Shown piece by piece: positions 33,846-40,884 of a stretch of 64,000 nucleotides of DNA. Position 1 is the stretch's first letter; every line of letters starts with the position of its first letter. Location of the stretch: positions 124,001 through 188,000 of the forward strand of contig NZ_JBEXAC010000003.1 of assembly GCF_040567655.1 (NCBI RefSeq). The letters are read 5' to 3'. The DNA is from Chitinophaga sp. H8 (GTDB lineage: Bacteria > Bacteroidota > Bacteroidia > Chitinophagales > Chitinophagaceae). The notes beneath the pieces were generated by a model. The model searched no databases. It had not been told where the DNA came from and saw only the letters and a list, made by a program, of their open reading frames with translations. The position numbers and the translations under genes were made by a program.

Positions 33846-33885
33846 GTCATCTTGTCAGGCAAACCGTACTGGCACGCACTTTGGA
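33846..33885 (+). promoter_or_regulatory. Sigma-54-like promoter of htpG with upstream direct repeat
   Basis: TGGCACG at 33870-33876 and TTTGG at 33880-33884 match the -24/-12 sigma-54 promoter (TGGCAC-N5-TTGC) in spacing, GG-N10-GG instead of GG-N10-GC. Just upstream lies a direct repeat TTGTCA-TC-TTGTCA (33845-33857) that could bind a regulator. The htpG ATG is 31 bp beyond the -12 element. Confidence 0.5.
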
Positions 33886-33915
33886 AAAAAAACATCACAA
33901 AAAATTAAGATTCCC

Positions 33916-35751
33916 ATGCAGAAAGGAGCAATACGTGTACAAACTGAGAACATTTTCCCCATTATCAAAAAATTCCTTTATTCAGATCATGAAATCTTTA
34001 TCCGCGAGCTGGTAAGTAATGCGGTGGATGCTACCCAAAAGCTGAGAACATTGGCAAGTGTAGGCGAGTTTAAAGGAGAACTGGGAAATATTGACATTGA
34101 AGTAAAACTGGATAAGGAAAAAAAGACCCTGACAATTGCTGACCATGGTATTGGTATGACGGCAGAAGAGGTAGATAAGTATATTAACCAGGTAGCTTTT
34201 TCAGGTGCAGAAGAATTTCTGAAGAAATATAAAGGCCAGTCGGATGGTGCCAATATCATCGGACACTTTGGATTGGGTTTTTACTCTTCCTTTATGGTGA
34301 GTGATAAAGTAGAAATTTTCAGTAAATCCCATAAGGAAGGAGTACCTGCTGTACGCTGGGAGTGTGATGGCAGTCCTGAATACGAAATGGAAGCTACTGA
34401 AAAGGCAGAACGTGGTACAGATATCGTGATGCACGTAAATGCAGAAAGCGAAGAATTTCTGGACGAACACCGCATCCGTACCATCCTGGAAAAATTCTGT
34501 AAGTTTCTGCCGGTGCCTATCAAATTTGAAGGACAGCAGATTAACAATACCACCCCTGCGTGGACAAAGAAACCAAGTGAACTAACAACAGAAGACTATC
34601 AGAATTTTTATAAGGAATTATATCCTTTTGCAGAGGCGCCGCTGTTCTGGATTCACCTGAATGTAGATTATCCGTTTAACCTCACGGGTATTCTTTATTT
34701 CCCCAAAATTTCCAAAAGCTACGAAATACAAAAGGATAAGATCAACCTGTATTCCAACCAGGTATATGTAACAGATGAGGTAAAAGATATTGTACCGGAA
34801 TTTCTGATGCTGTTGCATGGGGTGATTGATAGCCCGGATATTCCACTGAATGTAAGCAGGAGCTATTTACAGGGTGATCCCAATGTGAAAAAGATCAATG
34901 CGCATATCACTAAAAAGGTAGCAGATAAGCTGGATGAAATGTTCCGTAATGACCGGAAAGGATTTGAAGAAAAATGGGAGTCTATTGGTTTGTTTGTGAA
35001 GTATGGTATGATGACGGACGACAAATTCCTGGAGAAAGCCAACAAATTCCTGTTACTGGAAGAAATTGGTGCGGACAAATTCCATACACTGGAAGAATAC
35101 CGTACAGAAGCGGCTGCTTTGCAAACCAATAAAGAGCAGAAGCTGGTAATATTGTATGCCACCAATCCGGTACAACAGGATAGTTATGTAAAGGCTGCGC
35201 GTAATAAAGGTTACAAGGTGGTGAAGATGGAAACCCTGGTGGATGCTGCCTTCATCAACAACATGGAAGCCAAATGGGAAAATGTACAGTTTACCCGGGT
35301 AGATGCGGATATTGCTGATAATCTGATTGACAAAGACGAAAAAGCAGAAAGTGTTTTAACACAGGAAGAAGAAGGTAAACTGAAAGATTTGTTTGGGCAG
35401 CAGATTGCACAGCCTAATATAAAAGTAGAATTAAAAGGATTGAGTGCAGATGCACAACCGGTGATTGTAACAAGGCCGGAGTTTATGCGCCGGATGAAAG
35501 ACATGGCAGCTGTTGGTGGTGGCGGTATGAACTGGTACGCCAATATGCCGGATGAAATAAATATGACCGTAAATGCCAATCATCATGTATATCAGCATAT
35601 TCTGAAAGAAGACAATGCAGATCTTCAGCAGAAGCTGGTAAAAAATTTAGCTGACCTGGCATTACTGTCTCAGAATTTATTAACCGGTGCTGATCTCACT
35701 GCCTTTGTAAACAGAAGTGTGGAATTGATGGGAGGAGAAAAGAGAAGTTAA
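33916..35751 (+). CDS. htpG: Molecular chaperone HtpG (Hsp90 family)
   Basis: HtpG is the bacterial Hsp90, an ATP-dependent dimeric chaperone. The 611-residue protein shows the N-terminal GHKL ATPase domain: FIRELVSNAVDATQKLR (about 25-41, with the Mg-binding Asn), ADHGIGMT (about 74-81) and GHFGLGFYSSFMV (about 115-127). The middle domain has FLMLLHGVIDSPDIPLNVSR, with the catalytic Arg of the family. The C-terminal dimerisation domain follows. It has no MEEVD tail, as expected in bacteria. The frame is open 24 codons upstream to a TTG, but this runs through the sigma-54-like promoter; ATG 33916 gives the normal HtpG N-terminus (MQKGAIRVQTENIFP). Regulation by sigma-54 is suggested by the promoter. 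A terminator follows the stop. Confidence 0.96.
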   Translation: MQKGAIRVQTENIFPIIKKFLYSDHEIFIRELVSNAVDATQKLRTLASVGEFKGELGNIDIEVKLDKEKKTLTIADHGIGMTAEEVDKYINQVAFSGAEEFLKKYKGQSDGANIIGHFGLGFYSSFMVSDKVEIFSKSHKEGVPAVRWECDGSPEYEMEATEKAERGTDIVMHVNAESEEFLDEHRIRTILEKFCKFLPVPIKFEGQQINNTTPAWTKKPSELTTEDYQNFYKELYPFAEAPLFWIHLNVDYPFNLTGILYFPKISKSYEIQKDKINLYSNQVYVTDEVKDIVPEFLMLLHGVIDSPDIPLNVSRSYLQGDPNVKKINAHITKKVADKLDEMFRNDRKGFEEKWESIGLFVKYGMMTDDKFLEKANKFLLLEEIGADKFHTLEEYRTEAAALQTNKEQKLVILYATNPVQQDSYVKAARNKGYKVVKMETLVDAAFINNMEAKWENVQFTRVDADIADNLIDKDEKAESVLTQEEEGKLKDLFGQQIAQPNIKVELKGLSADAQPVIVTRPEFMRRMKDMAAVGGGGMNWYANMPDEINMTVNANHHVYQHILKEDNADLQQKLVKNLADLALLSQNLLTGADLTAFVNRSVELMGGEKRS

Positions 35752-35775
35752 GCATAAAAAATAAACGATTGCAAT

Positions 35776-35815
35776 AAAGCTCCCCGTTTTCCGTTTAGGA
35801 GGGGAGCTTTTTCTG
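35776..35815 (+). terminator. Terminator of htpG
   Basis: AAAGCTCCCC (35776-35785) pairs with GGGGAGCTTT (35801-35810) and is followed by TTC and more Ts. It lies 25 bp after the htpG stop. Confidence 0.8.
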
Positions 35816-35904
35816 TTTATAGATTGTTGGAGCGGCAGGCTATAAACAGAAAAATATTGAGAAACCTTTTTACAAAGGCATGAAGTAAACCACTTCATGC
35901 CTTT
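35811..35904. other. Two further perfect hairpins between htpG and the first esterase gene
   Basis: A 12-bp perfect inverted repeat (TTCTGTTTATAG at 35811-35822 with 35840-35851) is followed by a 13-bp perfect one (AAAGGCATGAAGT at 35874-35886 with 35892-35904, loop of 5 nt). The second is followed by TTGTCATTTT, so it could be a terminator or attenuator; it ends only 19 bp before the esterase start codon at 35924. Confidence 0.6.
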
Positions 35905-35923
35905 TGTCATTTTAACCAGTTAT

Positions 35924-36727
35924 ATGAAAAAAAAAGCAATTAAAAATTTTGGCCATGTCTTGCTGCTCGGAGCACTAACAATGATGATGTCATGTGGAAA
36001 AGACAGCATTGCTCCCCAGCCATCACTGAACGTTGACAATGAAGCAGCTGCTGTTGCAGCAACGGGATTAGTTACCACTGCCTTTACTCCGCAGACAGTG
36101 GGTATTACTGTAAAAAAGATGGATAACCAGCGTGGAAACATCAGTCAGTATCTACTGTACATTCCTAACGGTTATAATGAAAAGAAAACCTATCGCTGGC
36201 CGGTGGTGATAGCTTTACATGGAATGGGCGAAACCGGTTCCAATATTAATGTAGTCAGGAATGTAGGATTACCTAAAGTAGTAGCAGGAAAACCTTTTGT
36301 TATGATTGCACCACAGTGCCTGCGTAACTGGTGGAACATCGCTACACTGGATGTATTGTACAGTGAGATCATCGCTAAATACAATGTAGATCCGAAGCGT
36401 GTGTATTTAACCGGGTTAAGCATGGGAGGATTTACTACCTGGGATTGGAGTATTCTCAGCCCACAGAAATTTGCAGCTATTGTACCTATCTGTGGTGGCA
36501 GCAATCCGAAGAATGTAGCCAGTATAAAAACTACGCCTGTATGGGCATTCCATAACGCAGATGATCCGACCGTAAGTGTTTGGAACACCCGTAATATGGT
36601 CAATGCATTGAAGGCTATTGGCGGCAATGTAAAGTATACCGAAAATCCTACGGGAGGACATAATGCCTGGGATAAGGCTTATGCCAATGCAGGATTATAT
36701 ACCTGGTTGTTAGCACAACATAAATAG
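35924..36727 (+). CDS. Esterase lipoprotein of the PHB-depolymerase/feruloyl-esterase type, copy 1
   Basis: A 267-residue lipoprotein with lipobox MMSC (Cys24), an Ala-rich spacer of about 30 residues, and an alpha/beta-hydrolase domain. The nucleophile is Ser166 in GLSMGG, the acid Asp213 or Asp214 in HNADDPTV, and the base His246 in GGHNAWDKAY. The conserved WPVVIALHGMGETGS and APQCLRNWWN segments match the esterase/PHB-depolymerase-like family (Prolyl-oligopeptidase-like lipoproteins of Bacteroidota). Likely substrates are acetyl or feruloyl esters outside the cell; which one is not shown. The next gene is a paralogue. The frame is open nine codons upstream to an ATG inside the hairpin; ATG 35924 is chosen for its lipoprotein signal. 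Confidence 0.85.
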   Translation: MKKKAIKNFGHVLLLGALTMMMSCGKDSIAPQPSLNVDNEAAAVAATGLVTTAFTPQTVGITVKKMDNQRGNISQYLLYIPNGYNEKKTYRWPVVIALHGMGETGSNINVVRNVGLPKVVAGKPFVMIAPQCLRNWWNIATLDVLYSEIIAKYNVDPKRVYLTGLSMGGFTTWDWSILSPQKFAAIVPICGGSNPKNVASIKTTPVWAFHNADDPTVSVWNTRNMVNALKAIGGNVKYTENPTGGHNAWDKAYANAGLYTWLLAQHK

Positions 36728-36842
36728 CAGGTAAAAAAATGATCTACCGGCAGTTGCCGCTCCGGCTGCTGGTGGATTTCAGGAAACCATATCACCTGGA
36801 TACTGTATCCGGATGAAGTATTACTTCTTTAAAGCATTGTAT

Positions 36843-37646
36843 ATGAGAAAGACCATGATAGCATTTTTTAGTGCTGCACTATTGTTGGGAACACTGACTT
36901 TTATGTCCTGTTCCAAAGAAACCCCTAAAGAACTTCCTGTTCCGGTTGATCCGGGAAAACCAGTTGAACCGGGAAAACCAACGCCTAAGCCGGATGATGT
37001 ATTTCCGGCGCAGACAGTGGGTATTACCAACAAAAAAATGGATAATCAGCAGGGGAATATTACAGACTATGTATTGTACATTCCGGATGGTTATAATGAA
37101 AAGAAAAATTACCGCTGGCCGGTAGTGATTTCCCTGCATGGTGTAGGAGAAATTGGCAATGATGTGAATGTGGTAAAAAGAGTAGGATTGCCAAGGGTAG
37201 TAGCGGGGAAGGAATTTGTAATGGTAGCCCCTCAGTGTTTAAGGAACTGGTGGAATATTGCTACGTTGCAGATCTTATATAAAGAAATTCTGGCGAAATA
37301 TCATGTGGACAGCTCCAGGGTATATCTTACCGGATTAAGCATGGGAGGGATGACGACCTGGGATTGGAGTGTAGCATATCCTGATCAGTTTGCCGCAATA
37401 GTACCCATCAGCGGAATGGGAGATGTGAATAAAGCCTGCAATCTGAAGGCAGTACCTGTATGGGCATTCCATAATGCAGATGATCCTACGGTGGATGTAA
37501 AAGGTTCGCGCAATATGGTAGCCGCATTAAAAGCCTGTGGCGGAAACGTGCAGTATACGGAAAATGCTACCGGCGGACATAATGCCTGGGATAAGGCTTA
37601 TGCTAATCCCGCATTATATACCTGGATGTTGCAGCAGCATAAATAA
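36843..37646 (+). CDS. Esterase lipoprotein of the same type, copy 2
   Basis: Tandem paralogue of the preceding gene, also 267 residues, with all catalytic positions at identical numbers: Ser166 in GLSMGG, Asp213/214 in HNADDPTV and His246 in GGHNAWDKAY. The catalytic parts are highly similar, with APQCLRNWWNIATL unchanged. The signal (lipobox FMSC, Cys23) and linker differ: here the linker is Pro-rich with three PGKP-type units (PVDPGKPVEPGKPTPKP) in place of the Ala-rich one. The duplication with a changed linker suggests different positioning on the cell surface. Start chosen at the second in-frame ATG (36843) for a short lipoprotein signal. The AGCT-rich repeat follows directly. Confidence 0.85.
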   Translation: MRKTMIAFFSAALLLGTLTFMSCSKETPKELPVPVDPGKPVEPGKPTPKPDDVFPAQTVGITNKKMDNQQGNITDYVLYIPDGYNEKKNYRWPVVISLHGVGEIGNDVNVVKRVGLPRVVAGKEFVMVAPQCLRNWWNIATLQILYKEILAKYHVDSSRVYLTGLSMGGMTTWDWSVAYPDQFAAIVPISGMGDVNKACNLKAVPVWAFHNADDPTVDVKGSRNMVAALKACGGNVQYTENATGGHNAWDKAYANPALYTWMLQQHK

Positions 37647-37814
37647 AGAGCTATTAGCTGTTAGTCTTTAGCTGTTAGCTAAATGCAGCGAATGAGTTTA
37701 TGCTCAATACCCTTTTTAGAATAGCTAACAGCTGTTAACTAACACCTTCCATAATAACAAGGACTTCAACAAAACACAATCGCTAACAGCTAAAGGCTAA
37801 TAGCTAACAGCTCT
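37647..37814. repeat. AGCT-rich inverted-repeat element overlapping the recJ 3' end
   Basis: Left arm 37647-37680 and right arm 37781-37814 are inverted copies, 30 of 34 positions complementary, made of units such as AGCTGTTAGCTATTAG. The motif AAATGCAGCGAATGA follows the left arm, as AAATGCAGCGAGTGA does in the element behind nuoN. A third palindromic unit lies at 37712-37735. The right arm contains the last codons and the stop of recJ (37797-37814). Confidence 0.75.
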
Positions 37815-39509
37815 CCTGATGTCTATTACTTTCATTTGAAGATTGACAGTGCCATTCCATTCATTTTCATCCAGGGTAAACACCATATCAAAAGGTTGTT
37901 TATCACTGATAATTTGAAATTTATCAGCCATGTAAAAGCCGATACCTTGTAAGGAAGAGAAGTTACGGCCTTGTTTTACAGAAAACTTGATATGCTCTTC
38001 TTTTACCAGTTTGGAATAGCCGCTGTCTACTACATTTCTGATCAGGAAAACAGGGCGGAGATTATCTGGTCCTAATGGTTCGAACTGTTTCAGGATGTTA
38101 TAGAAAGCCGGTGTGATATCACTGGCATTAATTTCGGTATCAATGACAATTTCCGGGATTAATAATTCTGGGTTGATGGTAGTAGCTACTACCTGTTCAA
38201 ATTTTTCCTGGAAGGCCGGCACATTTTCTGGTTTCAGGGTCATGCCGGCAGCATAAAAATGTCCGCCATAGTTTTCCAGCAGGTCTTTACACTGATGAAT
38301 GGCCTCATATACATTAAAACCTGTCACGGAGCGGGCAGAACCGGCTACCTTATCATTTGATGTGGTGAGTATGATAGTGGGCCGGTAGTAGTATTTGTCT
38401 ATCAGGCGGGAAGCCACAATACCTACAACCCCTTTGTGCCAGTGCGACTGGAACAGGACGGTAGATTTACGGGCCGCCTGGGTAGCATCATTCTGAATGA
38501 GCGCGATAGCTTCCTGTGTAATGGTGTTATCTATTTCTTTCCGGTCAAAGTTGTCAGCGTGAAGAATATCAGCAATAGCTTTTGCTTTCTGGAGATCATT
38601 TTCAATGAACAGGTTGACTGCTTTACGAGCGTCATCCATTCTGCCGGCCGCATTTACACGGGGAGCGATTACAAATACCAGATTGGAAATAGTTAGTTTT
38701 TCTTTTAGTGAACTAAGTTCTATCAGCGCTTTAATACCTGGTAATGGATCTTCATTTACCTTTATTAGCCCATGAAAAGCCAGTATGCGGTTTTCACCGG
38801 TCATCGGCACAATATCCGCGGCAATACTGGTAGCCACCAGGTCCAGGTATTTATTGGCTTCGGAAGGAGGAAGGCCTAGTTTTTGAGCAAATGCGCTTAC
38901 CAGTTTATAGCCGATCCCGCATCCGCTTAATTCTTTGTAAGGATAAGGACAATCAGGTTGTTTGGGATTCAGAATGGCGACAGCAGGTGGTAAAATGGCA
39001 TCCGGCAAATGATGGTCGCATATAATAAAGTCTATACCTTGTTCCCGGGCATATGTAATATATTCTACGGATTTAATACCGCAGTCTAATGCGATGATGA
39101 GGCTAAATTCGTTATCCCGCGCATATTCGATCCCTTGCATGGAGATACCATATCCTTCCCGGTACCTGTGGGGGATATAGAACTCAATATTTTTATACAT
39201 GGTTTGCAGGAAGGAGTACACGGTAGCCACAGCGGTAGTACCATCAACATCATAATCGCCGTATACCAGTATTTTTTCCCTGCGGAAGAAAGCCTCTTCA
39301 ATACGGGAAATGGCTTTGTCCATGTCTTTCATCAGCCATGGATCGTGTAAATCGTTGAGCGTAGGGCGAAAAAAAAGCCGTGCAGCGTCATAGTTAGTAA
39401 CGCCGCGCTGTACCAGCAATCTGCATAACAACGGGTGTATGCGTAACGCCGATTGTAATAATTGCTCCTGTTTTGGTTGATGTCCTTTTACTGTCCAGCG
39501 TTTCTGCAT
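37797..39509 (-). CDS. recJ: Single-stranded-DNA-specific exonuclease RecJ
   Basis: RecJ is a 5'-3' single-strand exonuclease used in recombination, mismatch and base-excision repair. The 570-residue protein has the DHH-family motifs: DYDVDG (85-90), ALDCGI with Asp142, and CDHH (164-167), followed by the DHHA1 domain with RVNAAGRMDDARKAV (about 283-297) and the glycine-rich SARSVTGFNVYEAI and GGHFYAAGMTL. Length is normal. The final residues RAVSY and the TAG stop are encoded by the right arm of the AGCT-rich repeat. The polyprenyl synthase gene lies 116 bp upstream on the same strand. Confidence 0.94.
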   Translation of the reverse strand: MQKRWTVKGHQPKQEQLLQSALRIHPLLCRLLVQRGVTNYDAARLFFRPTLNDLHDPWLMKDMDKAISRIEEAFFRREKILVYGDYDVDGTTAVATVYSFLQTMYKNIEFYIPHRYREGYGISMQGIEYARDNEFSLIIALDCGIKSVEYITYAREQGIDFIICDHHLPDAILPPAVAILNPKQPDCPYPYKELSGCGIGYKLVSAFAQKLGLPPSEANKYLDLVATSIAADIVPMTGENRILAFHGLIKVNEDPLPGIKALIELSSLKEKLTISNLVFVIAPRVNAAGRMDDARKAVNLFIENDLQKAKAIADILHADNFDRKEIDNTITQEAIALIQNDATQAARKSTVLFQSHWHKGVVGIVASRLIDKYYYRPTIILTTSNDKVAGSARSVTGFNVYEAIHQCKDLLENYGGHFYAAGMTLKPENVPAFQEKFEQVVATTINPELLIPEIVIDTEINASDITPAFYNILKQFEPLGPDNLRPVFLIRNVVDSGYSKLVKEEHIKFSVKQGRNFSSLQGIGFYMADKFQIISDKQPFDMVFTLDENEWNGTVNLQMKVIDIRRAVSY

Positions 39510-39577
39510 TCATTGGTGGCTTAGGTGAAGGGTGAAAAAGCAAAGCAGTAATATATATAATAAAATGCTACCACCCT

Positions 39578-39601
39578 ACTATCGGGCAAAAGTCCGATAG
39601 T
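39578..39601. other. Small hairpin between the polyprenyl synthase gene and recJ
   Basis: ACTATCGG (39578-39585) pairs with CCGATAGT (39594-39601) around an 8-nt loop. No T-run follows on the minus strand, so it is a weak terminator candidate at best. Confidence 0.35.
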
Positions 39602-39625
39602 AATCACTTTTCACTGCTCACTATT

Positions 39626-40591
39626 TTAAAAAGTCCGGTCTGTAGTAAATCGCACCAGCGATTCAAGACCCTTTCTGATTTCATTTTCCGGGAACTGGTT
39701 TAATATCGCCAGCGCCTCGTCCCGGTACTGGAACATTTTTTCCTGGGTGTAGCCAATTCCACCTGATGCTTTTACCATCCGGATTACTTCTGCTACTTTG
39801 TCTTTGTCTGTATTTTGGTTTTTGACTATATATATAATACGTCGGCGGTCTTCCGCAGTAGCGTGCTGTAAAGTATAGATCAGCGGAAGCGTTAATTTTT
39901 TCTCCCGGATGTCAATACCGGTAGGTTTACCTATTTTGTCAGCCCCATAGTCAAAGAGATCGTCCTTGATCTGGAAGGCAATCCCTACTTTTTCGCCAAA
40001 AAGGCGCATTTGTTCGGTAATATGTTCATCGGCACTGGAGCTCCAGGCACCGGCAGCGCAGGCAGATGCCAGCAGGGAGGCTGTTTTTCTGCGGATGATT
40101 TCAAAGTAAATATCTTCCTGTATGTTAAGTTTACGTGTTTTTTCGATCTGTAGCAGTTCGCCCTCGCTCATTTCCTTTACGGCTTCGGATAAAATCTGCA
40201 GGGTTTTGAAGTCGTGATTGTTCAGGGAGAGGAGTAATCCTTTAGATAACAGATAGTCTCCTACCAGTACGGCAATTTTATTTTTCCACAGTGCATTAAT
40301 AGAAAAAAGGCCTCTGCGCTCATAGGCATCATCTACCACATCGTCATGAACAAGGGTAGCCGTATGCAGTAATTCTACCAGAGCAGCCGCCCGGTAGGTA
40401 CCTTCCTGGATGTCCTTATTGAAGAGTTTGGCAGACAATAATACAAACATGGGTCTGATTTGCTTGCCTTTACGCTTTACAATATAATGCATTATACGGT
40501 CGAGCAATGGCACATGACTCTTGACGGAGTCTGCAAACTTATTTTCGAAATCCAGTAATTCCCTGCCGATCAGTTGTTTAATCTCGTCCAT
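39626..40591 (-). CDS. Polyprenyl diphosphate synthase (all-trans)
   Basis: A 321-residue class I prenyltransferase that condenses isopentenyl diphosphate units onto an allylic diphosphate, making the side chain of menaquinone or another long prenyl chain. The two aspartate-rich metal-binding motifs are DDVVD (83-87, followed by an inserted DAYERRG) and DDLFD (210-214, with the usual K-D context). KGKQIRP near residue 41-47 binds IPP. The length suggests a long-chain (octaprenyl-like) product, but chain length cannot be fixed by eye. In this window it would supply the quinone for the nuo complex; that link is inference. It is probably co-transcribed with recJ. Confidence 0.88.
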   Translation of the reverse strand: MDEIKQLIGRELLDFENKFADSVKSHVPLLDRIMHYIVKRKGKQIRPMFVLLSAKLFNKDIQEGTYRAAALVELLHTATLVHDDVVDDAYERRGLFSINALWKNKIAVLVGDYLLSKGLLLSLNNHDFKTLQILSEAVKEMSEGELLQIEKTRKLNIQEDIYFEIIRRKTASLLASACAAGAWSSSADEHITEQMRLFGEKVGIAFQIKDDLFDYGADKIGKPTGIDIREKKLTLPLIYTLQHATAEDRRRIIYIVKNQNTDKDKVAEVIRMVKASGGIGYTQEKMFQYRDEALAILNQFPENEIRKGLESLVRFTTDRTF

Positions 40592-40796
40592 ATAATAAAT
40601 AAAAAAAGGATTGCTAAGCTAGGTTTAAAATGCCACATTTTAACAATTTGGCCCTTAATTTGTATATGGTGTATAACATTCCTTTAACAGTAGAGTATAA
40701 CAATACTTTAACATGAGAGGAAACCCGGTAGATGAATGTAGTAATTATGCTTTCGTTTTGAGGCACTTATCAATGAAAATAATATTGCAAGAAAAA

Positions 40797-40827
40797 TTTG
40801 TATATTCATTTATGATTTTTACCTTTG
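40797..40827 (+). promoter_or_regulatory. Promoter of the OmpA-family gene
   Basis: TTTG at 40797-40800 and TACCTTTG at 40820-40827 are exactly 19 bp apart, a perfect Bacteroidota housekeeping promoter. The start codon is 58 bp downstream, leaving a leader of about 50 nt that is A/T-rich. Confidence 0.8.
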
Positions 40828-40884
40828 CTTGGTAAAAAACGGGTTATTAGTAAATTTTTAACAGTTTTTAAATAAAAAACAATT

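Larger units (their letters stand above)
33378..33915. other. 538-bp divergent regulatory region rpsF/htpG
   Basis: This gene-free stretch holds, from left to right, a minus-strand promoter for rpsF, an AGCT-rich repeat, a strong terminator pointing to the left, a candidate small-RNA region and a sigma-54-like promoter for htpG. Each is listed separately. No protein-coding frame in it looks real. Confidence 0.6.

Noticed and set aside
33844..33915. N-terminal extension of HtpG from a TTG codon
   Set aside because: The extra 24 residues run through the sigma-54-like promoter and have no similarity to HtpG; the ATG at 33916 gives the family start.
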